DNA from: CBIHON01 sp966211965
Lineage (GTDB): Bacteria; Pseudomonadota; Gammaproteobacteria; Burkholderiales; Burkholderiaceae_D
Reading direction: 5' to 3'
DNA length: 64,000 nt
Assembly (NCBI GenBank): GCA_966211965.1
Contig: CBIHON010000006.1
Location: 128,412-192,411, forward strand
This document shows, one piece after another, positions 53,901 through 62,130 of the stretch; within the stretch, counting starts at the first letter, position 1; every line of letters starts with the position of its first letter. The translations under genes and the position numbers were made by a program. The notes under the pieces are model-generated. The model did not search any database and was not told where the DNA came from. It saw nothing but the letters and a program-made list of their open reading frames with translations.

Positions 53901-54060
53901 CACCGGCGTCATGGGCGGCATGATTTCGGCGACGGTGCTGGCGGTGTTGCTGGTGCCGGTATTCTTCGTGGTGGTGCGCACCTATTTCAAGGGCAGCGAA
54001 CGGCAGCGGCAATTCAACGTCGCCCATATACAGCACGGCGAGGAGAACGGACATGAATAA
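50902..54060 (+). CDS. RND multidrug efflux transporter (AcrB/MexB type), second set
   Basis: 1052 residues. It starts MLARFFIDRPVFAWVIALIV, the typical N-terminus of hydrophobe/amphiphile efflux pumps. The proton-relay Asp pair is at 408-409 (ILVDDAIVVVENVERIM) and the TM10 Lys is in GLSSKNAILIIEFAKD. The funnel and docking domains are complete. Overlaps the OMF gene by 8 bases at ATGAATAA, so they are coupled. Confidence 0.95.
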   Translation: MLARFFIDRPVFAWVIALIVILAGLLSIRQLPVSQYPSIAPPSLNITVTYPGASAKTLEDSATAVIEQEMNGVENLLYMASTSESSGQATITITFKSGTNIDLASVEVQNRLKRVEARLPDEVRRLGVKVDKAANNYLMFFTLVSKEGGLDYTALNNYAAASVIDQIRRVPGVGDVTQFGPEYAMRIWFDPAKLTAVNLTPGDVLRAVREQNTQVSAGEIGALPAVPGQQLNATIVVPSRLTTTEEFGNILLRTNQDGAAVRLKDVARIELARSDYAISAKVNGRDVAAAGIKLSTSGNALATATAVRERLDELSRYFPPGVTYEVPYDTSKFVKLSIEEVVKTLLIAIVLVFLVMYLFLQNFRATLIPTMVVPIALMGTFAGMLLFGFSINVLTLFGLVLAIGILVDDAIVVVENVERIMSEEGLSPRDATRKAMGQITNAIIGITLVLVAVFIPMAFFGGSVGAIYRQFSLSLVASMLFSAFLALSLTPALCATLLKPVEAGHHHEKRGFFGWFNRWFGRTAARYQSGVARIIGKAGRWLLLYALVIGLVVFLFVRLPSSFLPDEDQGYLLTVVQLPTGATQERTRQVLRQMDEHFMKDPAVDKIVTVAGFSFFGRGQNGGIAFVALKDWAERNSPDLTAKATVGRAFGVFSRIKDAIVFPLNPPAIRELGNSSGFDMRLQDRGGLGHEKLLEARNMLLGMAMKNPAVAGVRPEGQEDTPQIEVDIDRNKARALGVAIGDIHDGISIAFGSAYANDFVREGRVQRVLLQADAPGRMLPEHILQLRVRNAQGGMVPFSAFARAQWTTGSPRLERYNGIPSVKIVGNAAPGKSTGEAMKAMEELVAQLPPGIGYEWSGLSFEERLSGSQAPALFGLSILVVFLCLAALYESWSIPFAVLLVVPLGVFGSILAASLRTLPNDVFFKVGLIAIIGLSSKNAILIIEFAKDLQAQGRSVRDAVLEAVHLRFRPIIMTSLAFILGVLPLVIATGAGAGSQRAIGTGVMGGMISATVLAVLLVPVFFVVVRTYFKGSERQRQFNVAHIQHGEENGHE

Positions 54061-55468
54061 GTTGATGATCACTTTGCTGGCGGCAGGCGTGCTCGCCGGC
54101 TGCTCGCTGGCTCCGCAATACGTACGGCCGGAAGCGCCGGTCGCGGCGAATTTTCCGGCGGCTGCGATGGAATCGGGCGCACGCAGTGCAAGCGAAACCG
54201 GCTGGCGCGAATTCTTCCCCGACCGCCGCCTGCAGATGCTGATCAACGCGGCGCTGCGCAACAATCGCGACCTGCGCAGCGCCGCCTTGCGCATCGAGGA
54301 AGCACGCGCGCAATACAAGATCCAGTCGGCCGATCTGCTGCCTAACCTGAACGCCAGCTTCAGCGGCTCCCGAACCCGCACCCCGGCCAGCCTGTCGCTC
54401 TCGGGCAAGGAAACCGTCAGCGGCAGCTACCAGGTCGGCCTCGGCCTGGCCTCTTTCGAACTCGATTTTCTGGGGCGCGTGCGCAACTTGAACGAAGCCG
54501 CCCTGAACCAGTACCTGGCGACCGAAGAAGCGCACCTGGCCGCACAAATCGCCCTGATCGCCGAAGTCGCCAAGGCCGAACTGGCCGAAGTCGCGCTGGC
54601 CGAACAGCAGGCGCTGGCGCAAAGGACGTTGGAAGGCCGGCAAGCCGCCTACAAGCTCGCCAAACAGCGCGCCGATGTCGGCGCCTCCTCCGCCCTTGAC
54701 GTGCGCCTGAGCGAGACCCTGGTGCTATCGGCGCGCGTCGCGCTGACGACCCTGACCCGCCAGCGCGCGCAAGCGATACACGGCCTGACCTTGCTGATAG
54801 GCGAACCGCTGCCCGACCTGCCGCCGGCGCCGGCCCTGTCGGCGCAAAACCTCGTGACCGATTTCCCGGCCGGCCTGCCGTCCGACCTGCTGACGCGCCG
54901 GCCCGACATCCGCGCCGCCGAACAGCGCCTCAAAGCCGCCAACGCCAACATCGGCGCGGCGCGTGCCGCCTTCTTCCCGCGCATCTCGCTGACGGCCGGC
55001 CTCGGCACTGCCAGCAACGCCTTGTCCGGCTTGTTCGATTCCGGCTCGGGCACATGGTCGTTCGCGCCGCAGCTGTCGTTGCCGATCTTCGATGCAGGAC
55101 GCAACAGCGGCAACCTGACGCTGGCACAGGTGCGCAAAAACCTGGCGATCGCGGATTATGAAAAGACCATCCAGGCCGCGTTTCGCGAAGTGGCCGACGC
55201 GCTGGTGGCGCGCGCTTCGCTCGACGAGCAGATCGAGGCCCAGCGCGCGACGCAAGAAGCGCAGGCCGACCGCTTGCGGCTGGCCGAGCTGCGCTTTCAA
55301 AACGGCGTGGCAGGCTCGATCGAAGTACTCGATGCGCAGCGCGAATTGTTCGCGGCGGAACAGGCCCTGGTGCAAGCGCGCCTGCTGCGGTTGACCAATG
55401 CAATCGATTTGTATCGGGCGCTTGGCGGCGGCGTGAATGAAACCTCGATAACAACAGGAAAACCGTAA
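54053..55468 (+). CDS. NodT-family outer-membrane efflux lipoprotein (OprM type)
   Basis: 471 residues. Lipobox VLAGC (Cys about residue 17), PQYVRPEAPV in the N-terminal linker as in OprM, then two OEP halves with AALRNNRDLRSAALRIEEAR, PDLLTRRPDIRAAEQRLKAA and VAGSIEVLDAQRELFAAEQA. The channel of the second pump. Confidence 0.94.
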   Translation: MNKLMITLLAAGVLAGCSLAPQYVRPEAPVAANFPAAAMESGARSASETGWREFFPDRRLQMLINAALRNNRDLRSAALRIEEARAQYKIQSADLLPNLNASFSGSRTRTPASLSLSGKETVSGSYQVGLGLASFELDFLGRVRNLNEAALNQYLATEEAHLAAQIALIAEVAKAELAEVALAEQQALAQRTLEGRQAAYKLAKQRADVGASSALDVRLSETLVLSARVALTTLTRQRAQAIHGLTLLIGEPLPDLPPAPALSAQNLVTDFPAGLPSDLLTRRPDIRAAEQRLKAANANIGAARAAFFPRISLTAGLGTASNALSGLFDSGSGTWSFAPQLSLPIFDAGRNSGNLTLAQVRKNLAIADYEKTIQAAFREVADALVARASLDEQIEAQRATQEAQADRLRLAELRFQNGVAGSIEVLDAQRELFAAEQALVQARLLRLTNAIDLYRALGGGVNETSITTGKP

Positions 55469-55470
55469 AC

Positions 55471-56364
55471 ATGGAAAAAATCTGCCAAACCCTCCTTCTT
55501 GTCCTGCTCTGCCTGTTCAGCGGCTTGGCAGCAGGCGTCGACCTCGTTACCATTCCCTCCCAGGACGGCAAGCTGAAAATACCCGGCTACTGGTTCGCGG
55601 TAGATACACCCGAGCCGCGGCCCGCCGTCATCACGCTGCATGGCTGCGGCGGCGCGCTCGACAGCCGCGGAAAGCTGAACAAGAGCTGGACCCGCGACGC
55701 GGGCTATTTCAATGCCGAGAAGATGCACCTGCTGGTGCTCGACAGTTTCACGCCGCGCGGCCAGAAATCGATCTGCGAAATTCCGCCGGCGCGGCGCAGC
55801 ATCCATGAAGAAGACCGGCGCGGCGATGTCTTTGCCGCCATGCAGTGGCTGGCGCAACAGCCGGGCGTGGACAAGAAGCGCATCGTCGTGATGGGAAGAT
55901 CGCACGGCGCACAAACGGCGCTGAGCGTGCTGGACCGCAGCGACAAGGCGGTCCAGGCGCAAGCGATCCAGCCCAGGGCGGTCGTCGCGCTCTACCCCGG
56001 CTGCAGCAAGTTCATGAAAATGTGGAACTACGAACTCAGCGCGCCCTTGCTGCTGATGATCGGCGAAAAGGACGACTGGACGCCGGCCAAGCACTGCGTC
56101 ACCCTGCACGAAAAGGTCATGCGCTCGCAGAAGAATGCCGTCTTCGAATTGCAACTCTATCCGGACAGCTATCACGGCTTCGACGGCACCGCAGCGCTGC
56201 GCACCAGGACCAATCTGGGCGGCCCCAGCAGCGGAACCGCAACCGTCGGCGGCAATCCCGAAGCCAGGGAAAAAGCGCATCGGCGCCTGTTCGATTTTCT
56301 ATCGGCGCAACTGGACATGCCGCTGCTGCAGACGCATGAGGCGCGCTTTAAAGAGGAACGCTAA
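55471..56364 (+). CDS. Exported dienelactone-hydrolase-like alpha/beta hydrolase
   Basis: 297 residues. Signal peptide MEKICQTLLLVLLCLFSGLAAG. Nucleophile elbow GRSHGAQ (Ser about residue 149), the oxyanion HGCGGALDSRG, acidic residue in GEKDDWTPAKHC, and the catalytic His in DSYHGFDG. The substrate is unknown; dienelactone hydrolase-type enzymes act on small esters. Starts 3 bases after the OMF stop, so it is part of that operon, which is unusual for a pump. Confidence 0.8.
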   Translation: MEKICQTLLLVLLCLFSGLAAGVDLVTIPSQDGKLKIPGYWFAVDTPEPRPAVITLHGCGGALDSRGKLNKSWTRDAGYFNAEKMHLLVLDSFTPRGQKSICEIPPARRSIHEEDRRGDVFAAMQWLAQQPGVDKKRIVVMGRSHGAQTALSVLDRSDKAVQAQAIQPRAVVALYPGCSKFMKMWNYELSAPLLLMIGEKDDWTPAKHCVTLHEKVMRSQKNAVFELQLYPDSYHGFDGTAALRTRTNLGGPSSGTATVGGNPEAREKAHRRLFDFLSAQLDMPLLQTHEARFKEER

Positions 56365-57179
56365 GCGCGGCTTTATTCAATTTGAGAACTGCTTTCGGCT
56401 GAAGAAAAAAGAGGCGTTGACGTATTGTTGCATGCCTTCGAATCGCGGGAAGACAAAAATATATTCCTGCCGGCTGTTCCTTGCAGGGCGAGTGCAACCC
56501 GCCCTGCAAAAAATCGATAACGGACCCCAACAGGCCAAGCTTGTCAGCAGCGTTCGCCCTTCCATTTCTTCTTCAAGTCTATTTGGATTCTTTTTTAGAA
56601 GGAATGTATTCAGCGATCAGTTGCTTAACATTCGTGTCTCCACGTGAAGCGTAACTAGGGAAGGCTTTAGCGGCATCTGAGTTAATCTTTTGCTCTTTAT
56701 CAAATACATCAACAGCCTTCAACGAATTAGGGGACGATCCATATACAAAACGCATGCCGTATGACTATCGCAATGCGGGTCTTGCACCGGCTTCGCCTGC
56801 CGTAGGTGTCGGCCTACTGCAGAGCGCTTTCAATACCAACCTGTCAGGGGCCGTAAGAAGCACCTGGAATGCCGGCGCATTCTGAGGGTCGATTTGGTTT
56901 CCTGAAGTTGTGCAGGGTGGGCATGCTCTTTGTGCTCACCCGGTTCACGGCCGACTCTCCGGCTTCTTCCGGCGTGGCGGCGATTCTTGCGGCGCACCTG
57001 CGGGCCAGTTGATCGAACACCTTCAACTGGAACACGATCTGCATCGGCGCTTTCGTGCGCGTCAGGAGTAAGCGAACGTATCCGATTTGAGAAACAGCTT
57101 GCGATCCGGCAGCATTCACGGCTGTCGGCCTTGACCTGCTTGCGAATTATCAATAAGTGCGTCCGATATGTCTCCTACA
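56365..57179. other. Accessory intergenic region with decayed coding scraps
   Basis: About 815 bases. A short AT-richer minus frame (56579-56755) is listed separately. Other frames show no reliable homology. The stretch looks like remnant DNA rather than an active locus. Confidence 0.35.
56579..56755 (-). CDS. Small AT-rich open frame of unknown function (58 residues)
   Basis: Encodes MRFVYGSSPNSLKAVDVF, then a soluble charged segment (KEQKINSDAAKAFPSYASRG) ending PSKKESK. No signal peptide and no clear ribosome site. Base composition is visibly lower in GC than the neighbours, like the immunity genes further right, so it may be the tail of a transferred gene whose 5' part is lost. Confidence 0.3.
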   Translation of the reverse strand: MRFVYGSSPNSLKAVDVFDKEQKINSDAAKAFPSYASRGDTNVKQLIAEYIPSKKESK

Positions 57180-57320
57180 ATGGCTGTCACCATACGCTCA
57201 TTCACCTGGAAAATGATAGGCACGCAGCCCATGACGATACTTGTGTTCGGTTCACTTGTGTTTGGTTCGACGATTGCCGCTGTCTCCGGGCCGGCAATTT
57301 TGCAGCGCTTATTACCATGA
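57180..57320 (+). CDS. Small membrane-like ORF coupled to the glycosyltransferase gene
   Basis: 46 codons. A basic start (MAVTIRSFTWKMIG) is followed by one hydrophobic stretch (MTILVFGSLVFGSTIAAV). The stop overlaps the glycosyltransferase start in ATGA, a pattern typical of translational coupling. An inner ATG at 57231 is an equally possible start. No known family. Confidence 0.4.
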   Translation: MAVTIRSFTWKMIGTQPMTILVFGSLVFGSTIAAVSGPAILQRLLP

Positions 57321-58642
57321 AGTCTCCTTCAATCACCGCGATTTCCTTCGCGACAAATATCAAGCGGCCATGGCTGCACATCGCGATCATCTTGCTGCCC
57401 TGGCTGGTGGTGACGGTCGCTTTTCATTGGATGGCGACGGCATTTCCGACGTATCACGGTTCCGACGAGACGCTCTACCATTATCCGGTGATCAAGCGCT
57501 TCTTCGCCGCGCTGCCTTACCCGGATATCCGCGATTACGCCTCGGCGACCAGTCCGCTGTTCCATGTGTTGTTCGCGCTGGCGGCGAAAGTGGTTGGCTT
57601 GAGCCTGCAGTCGCTACGGCTGGTGAACATCGCGGTATCGCTCGCAGCTGTGTTCGTGTTCTATAGTCTCGTGTCGCGCTCGGTCCAACGCAATGAACAA
57701 CGCGATGAAGCTCTGCTGTTCGCATTGCTGTTCGGGATGTCACCGTATTTCTTTGGCGCCAGCTTTCTGGTGTTGACCGATAATCTCGGCATCCTGTTTG
57801 CGCTGCTCGCGCTGCGCGCCCTGTATCGCTCTCTGGAAAGTCAGGAAATGCGGCACTCGGTCGCTCTGTGCGTCTGGGCTTGTCTGGCCACGCTGACGCG
57901 TCAGCTCTATGTGTGGCTGATAGCCGGCGCGGTATTGACGATGATTGTCCGGAAAGAGCCGATGCAGCCGACGCGCAATGGCATGTTGAAAACTGCGGGC
58001 CTGATGGCCGCCTGCCTGCCGTTGGCTGCGTTGGTCATCATTTGGGGCGGGCTCACCCCGCCGTCGTTCCAGCAGATACATGTCGCCTCTTCCGGGTTTA
58101 CGCCGCGCGCGGGTGTGTTCGGCATCGCGATATGCGGGTTGTACTGGGCGGCACTTTTTCCCGACCGCTTCATTGGCGTACTGCGCGACGTTCTGCGCGG
58201 CTTGACCAGTCAAGGCTTTCTGCCGCTGGCAATCATTCTGGCGGCGACCGCCGTTACCTTGCTCGTCGTACCGACCAGGCCGACTGACTACGACGACGGT
58301 ATCCTATGGCGCGTGTTGCACAAGACGCCCGTCGTCATGGGAAGCTCGCTCGGATTCTGGTTGCTGTTTCCGATCGGACTACTGTTTTTCTGGAATGCCT
58401 TGCAGACCAAGAACAGGATTTCCTTTGCGACCATAATGATGGCGCTGGCTTTCCTGATATGCAACATGCCAAATACGAAGATATTCGAGAAATACTACGA
58501 CCCGTTCATTATTGCGTTCGTGATTCTGATTGAGCAACCCATGCAATCTTCCGGCGTGTTGGCGAAAATCTCGCGGCCATTGATGCTGTTGGCATTCGCG
58601 GTCTATCCGGTCATTTCCTGGTGGCTCTTCAAATCGTCCTGA
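57317..58642 (+). CDS. Membrane glycosyltransferase (GT-C fold; ALG10/PMT-like)
   Basis: 441 residues with about 10-12 membrane helices. After the first helix a loop GSDETLYHYPVIKRF contains the Asp-Glu pair expected for the catalytic/metal site of GT-C enzymes, resembling the ALG10 alpha-glucosyltransferase pattern, with RDYASATSPLFHVLFALA next. Such enzymes transfer a sugar from a polyprenyl-phosphate donor to a lipid-linked or protein acceptor. Acceptor and sugar cannot be read. The ATG at 57317 is chosen for the helix start and the ATGA overlap with the small ORF; the frame is open much further upstream but with no membrane content. Confidence 0.7.
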   Translation: MKSPSITAISFATNIKRPWLHIAIILLPWLVVTVAFHWMATAFPTYHGSDETLYHYPVIKRFFAALPYPDIRDYASATSPLFHVLFALAAKVVGLSLQSLRLVNIAVSLAAVFVFYSLVSRSVQRNEQRDEALLFALLFGMSPYFFGASFLVLTDNLGILFALLALRALYRSLESQEMRHSVALCVWACLATLTRQLYVWLIAGAVLTMIVRKEPMQPTRNGMLKTAGLMAACLPLAALVIIWGGLTPPSFQQIHVASSGFTPRAGVFGIAICGLYWAALFPDRFIGVLRDVLRGLTSQGFLPLAIILAATAVTLLVVPTRPTDYDDGILWRVLHKTPVVMGSSLGFWLLFPIGLLFFWNALQTKNRISFATIMMALAFLICNMPNTKIFEKYYDPFIIAFVILIEQPMQSSGVLAKISRPLMLLAFAVYPVISWWLFKSS

Positions 58643-58812
58643 GCGTTCCACGGCGCTTTTGTCCGTACTAACGAATAAGAGAAATTGTTCGACTTGAGAA
58701 ACAGGTCGCGATCGGGCGCGAAATTGGCATACAGCGGTAACCGGTAATCCCCCCAGAAATTAAGCGGGTTTGAAAATAAAATTTTCTCCCCGCCCCATCG
58801 AGGAAGTTTTAC

Positions 58813-59025
58813 ATGGAGAAATCATGCTTTACCGACAGCCAGATCATCGCCCTCCTCAAGCAAGTCGAAGCAGGATCTCCGGCGCCCGAACTGTGCCGAG
58901 AATACGGCATCAGATCAGCGACGTTTTACATGACGCGCCAAATTCGGCGGCATGGATGCCTCCCTCATGGCCCGCATGAAGGAACTCGAAGAGGAGAACC
59001 AGCGCCTGAAGAAGATATATCGGGA
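58813..59025 (+). pseudogene. IS3-family orfA fragment
   Basis: MEKSCFTDSQIIALLKQVEA, then PELCREYGIRSATFY, is the N-terminal HTH of IS3-group OrfA (IS407/IS2 relatives). A one-base shift after about 40 codons breaks it; the correct leucine-zipper end (MKELEEENQRLKKIY) follows in another frame. OrfB is absent here. Confidence 0.75.
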
Positions 59026-59092
59026 TCATAGTGCCGAAACGTGTTGTAATGCAGCCCCGCCTTCCGGCCCACGTACCGCCCTTGGGATCAAA

Positions 59093-59533
59093 CTAGCTCA
59101 GTTTTAACAACATTTTTTTTGCCGTCCCAGCAGCTTCGATAGCATACCAATTCACGGCAATCAAATACTCATTCCTTTTGTTTGATAAAAAATATTCCAT
59201 GCCAAAAGAATTTTCCATAATTCTAGAAATTTCCTTTCCTTCTTTTATCACAACAACTTTTTCTTTATCTATTCCCTGCTGATCAAAAAACATATAAGTA
59301 GGTTCTTCTGGCAAATATAGCGAATATGAAAATTCATGTAACTCTAGTGATATAGATAAAGAATCATGGCCTATTGAAATATGGCCAGTTTTTTTACAAG
59401 GTGAAAACTTTCCAAAAGCTCGATTAATAAAAGAAACACCAATTGACTTAGGCAAAAGCCGAGAGCTAATACCAAGTTCTTTAGAAACCTGAAGTATTTC
59501 TGTCACGCATCCGAATTTATTAAGTTCATTCAT
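59093..59533 (-). CDS. AT-rich gene coupled to an Rhs tail, probable immunity protein
   Basis: 146 residues, cytosolic, no known family recognised. MNELNKFGCVTEILQVSKEL opens a mixed alpha/beta protein with YSLYLPEEPTYMFFDQ in the middle. The ATG at 59533 overlaps by 8 bases (ATGAATGA) the stop of the Rhs frame, the usual toxin-immunity coupling. Base composition is far lower in GC than the chromosome, a sign of transfer. An immunity role is inferred from position. The toxin part of the Rhs protein is reduced to about 15 codons after DPWG. Confidence 0.6.
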   Translation of the reverse strand: MNELNKFGCVTEILQVSKELGISSRLLPKSIGVSFINRAFGKFSPCKKTGHISIGHDSLSISLELHEFSYSLYLPEEPTYMFFDQQGIDKEKVVVIKEGKEISRIMENSFGMEYFLSNKRNEYLIAVNWYAIEAAGTAKKMLLKLS

Positions 59534-59840
59534 TGTTGCGCTTATTAAACTCCTTTGTACAAGTTAACCCCCACGGATCCATCCGTGAAATCGGATTTGG
59601 CGCATATTGATGTAGATTGCCCTACCACGCAATCCAATCGGGTCTTGGGTGGTGAACCGCCCCACATCCGGATCGTAATAACGGAAGGTGTTGTAGTGCA
59701 GTTCCGTCTCGCTGTCCCGATACTGTCCCGCAAAGCGCAGGTTTTGCTCCAACTGCTGCGGCTGCGAGCCCACTTGCATCGGCATCGGCTCTTTTCTTGG
59801 ATCGGGCCGATACCAGTTCTCCCTTACTCTCCTAGCGCTT
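59526..59840 (-). pseudogene. Rhs core C-terminus fragment
   Basis: WYRPDPRKEP, then LRFAGQYRDSETELHYNTFR and YYDPDVGRFTTQDPIGLRG is the conserved end of Rhs repeat proteins. A one-base loss near 59625 moves the expected NLHQYAPNPISRMDPWG into another frame, which then runs LTCTKEFNKRNNE to a stop. The repeat core and shell are missing, so no toxin can be made. Confidence 0.8.
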
Positions 59841-59886
59841 TCAGGCGTTTGCGCTTTTCCGATCTACGCCCCTTAATCTACCAATA

Positions 59887-60150
59887 TCAAGCTTTTTGTG
59901 ATTTTTGCATTTCATCAATAAAAGCAGTGAATTTTGGCCAAAAATAGCCATCGAATACGCTGTCTTCTTCAAGATTGAACTTTTTTCCTAACTCAACATA
60001 AACGTTCAAATCTTTGTCGGATGCGATTTTTTGTGATTTTATTAAGTCAATAAATAACCCTTCAAAAGCCATTTCGTATTCATCATGGTCAATATAATGC
60101 TGAACAGCATCTGACCTGACTGTTTTTTTCGGACCAATTAATCTGGAATA
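59887..60150 (-). pseudogene. Probable second immunity gene, 5' end cut by the IS3 element
   Basis: The frame continues from IS sequence into HYIDHDEYEMAFEGLFIDLI and ends DSVFDGYFWPKFTAFIDEMQ. The HDEYEMAFEG motif is typical of a small family of CDI/Rhs immunity proteins. It is AT-rich, and its 5' end is replaced by the IS end near 60135. Still possibly expressed from the IS, as the frame is intact downstream. Confidence 0.6.
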
Positions 60151-60977
60151 GCTCCGGTGGATAATACCTTCAATGCCTTCTGGCCAAACGCCTCTGGTGT
60201 TTCGTAATGCAAGCTCGAATGTGGGCGCACCGTGTTGTAATGCTGCCGCCAATCTTCAATCACGACCTTGGCCTCGATGCGGTTCCTGAACCATTCCATT
60301 GCCAGGCACTCGTCCCGAAATTTGCCGTTGCAGCTTTCGTTCGCACCGTTTTGCCACGGCTTGCCCGGATCGATCAACGCACTTTCAATGCCTTGCTCGG
60401 TCACCCATTTCAACAGCGCGATGCTGACAAATTCCGGGCCGTTGTCGCTGCGCAGGTAACGCGGCGCGCACGCTCATGATCTGCGAGAGCACATCGATGA
60501 CCCTGGACGAGCGGATCGATCCCGCCACATCGATGGCGAGCGATTCACGCGTGTATTCATCGACAACCGTTAAACACTTCAACTGCTGACCGTCGGCGCA
60601 GGCGTCAAACACAAAATCATAGCTCCACACCGAGTTTGCCGCTGCCGGTGCCAACGGTCGCGGACGGCTAGTTGCCACGCGCCGGCGCTGCCGCTTGCGC
60701 GGCACCTGCAAGCCTTGTTCGGCCCACAGGCGACTGCATTTGTCTTTCCCTACCTGTATGCCTTCCCGGTGCAGGAAGATCCGGATACGGCGGGAGCCGT
60801 ACCGCGGATATTGCTGCGAAAGCCGTTGCATCGCCGTCGTCACCGCGGCATTTTGCAATGGCATTGCCGGAACGTAGAACAGCGTCGATCTGGCGATTTG
60901 CATCAGCGCACACGCCCGGCGTTGCGGCACCCCTCGGTCCATCGCGTACAGGGCGGCAATCCGTCGCGCGGGTGCGC
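60138..60977 (-). pseudogene. IS3-family OrfB transposase, frameshifted
   Basis: The N-terminal HTH_21 region (RRIAALYAMDRGVPQRRACA, PRYGSRRIRIFLHREG) and first catalytic Asp (NSVWSYDFVFDA) are in one frame, and the second Asp and the Glu (SDNGPEF ... GANESCNGKFRDECLAMEWF) are in another, divided by a one-base indel near 60470. All three catalytic residues remain but no full protein is made without frameshifting. Confidence 0.8.
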
Positions 60978-61136
60978 TCACCACTTTTTTGCGTTGATCT
61001 CTTTCATCACTTTGATTTCCAGATCCCGCTCGGCCAGCAGCTTCTTGAGCCGTGCATTCTCCTGCTCCAGGTTCTTGAACTGCTTGACGAAATGAATCGT
61101 CCGGCGTGCGAGCCACCAGGGGTTGGAACCAGCCAT
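60978..61136 (-). pseudogene. IS3-family orfA C-terminal part
   Basis: The frame encodes VKQFKNLEQENARLKKLLAE, then RDLEIKVMKEINAKKW, the leucine-zipper end of OrfA, stopping at the usual junction with orfB. The OrfA N-terminus is not found on this side. Confidence 0.7.
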
Positions 61137-61398
61137 GGTAGCCACAGATCTGCCCATTTATTGAACGCACGACGGTACTGAGATGCTTCTGGGGCAGCAA
61201 TGCTGTCAGGGCGAAAACAGGGAACAGTATTTTCGCTTGATCCACATGGGTGACTGGTGCGATTCATGCAACCACACAACGAAGCAAAAGGCACGATACA
61301 GGTTTGCAAAATAGCGGGGATGGCCAAGATGTTGTGGGACTCAATTTGTATCGCGGTTAATTGCGAGTATTTTGTTCGTACTCTTGACTACCGGAGGC

Positions 61399-61898
61399 TA
61401 ATGGGTGACCCCGATTCCGCGCCGTATGGCGTGTTCAGCTGGTCGCAGGCGCGCGTCCTGAACAGCTGGATCAGCAATGGCGACGTCGCCTCGGACGTCT
61501 GCCTGATCGCCCTGCAGAACGACGCGGCCGGCCATGGCGTGACATATTACACCGGCTGGCTGGGACGGTCGTGGAACTACGGCAGCGTGCTGAGCCAGCA
61601 TGCGCTGGGCTATCCCGGCAACATCGGCGGTGCTAACACCTTGCAGCTGTACGCGTCGGAGAGCTTTAGTCCTAGCTCGGGCTGCGGCGGCAGCGGCATG
61701 CTCAACACGGGCTGTTCGATGACGTATGGATCGAGCGGAGGTCCATGGATCCGCGACTACCGGACCGGCAACCACGTCGACTCGGTGGTGCACGGCTACG
61801 ACAGCAGCTCCTGCGCCGGCACCTTCGGCCAGACCTTCAACGGCCCGCGCTTCACCAGCGGGAACATCCTCACGCTGTGCAACGCGCAGGGGTGCTGA
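61399..61898 (+). pseudogene. Serine protease (chymotrypsin/V8-like) lacking its N-terminal half
   Basis: From about 61399 the frame encodes WSQARVLNSWISNGDVASD, VCLIAL (region of the catalytic Asp), GWLGRSWNYGSVLSQHALGY and the Ser motif TYGSSGGPWIRDYR. The His of the triad and the signal peptide are missing; upstream sequence in frame is non-homologous and abuts the IS3 element. Several Cys (SGCGGSG, NTGCS) would form disulfides in the secreted enzyme. The fragment cannot be active. Confidence 0.7.
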
Positions 61899-62130
61899 GA
61901 CCCTGGTGACGAACGGATCCCGAAGCTGGCGGCTATGTCGTCAGATTTCGGGACATCCCTAGCACACAGTAGATGAACGAGGTCCGCTGTCGCCACTGCG
62001 GGACGCGCACGATTCATTGCAATAAAGGATACTCATAACATTAAAGTTTGCAAAAATACTATACAATCGGCATCCATCGCCGCAGCGCCTTTGCTGCGCC
62101 TCAAAAATTCGCGATCCAAGGAGCCGCCCG

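Larger units (their letters stand above)
60130..61250 (-). mobile_element. IS3-family insertion sequence, inactive
   Basis: Contains the end of orfA and an orfB with a frameshift. It has inserted into or next to the second immunity gene on the left; its right end is next to the beheaded serine protease. Terminal repeats are not evident by eye, so the borders are approximate. Confidence 0.6.

Noticed and set aside
52591..54408. A 605-codon minus-strand open frame
   Set aside because: Shadow of the second RND gene and the start of the OMF gene; no recognisable domain.
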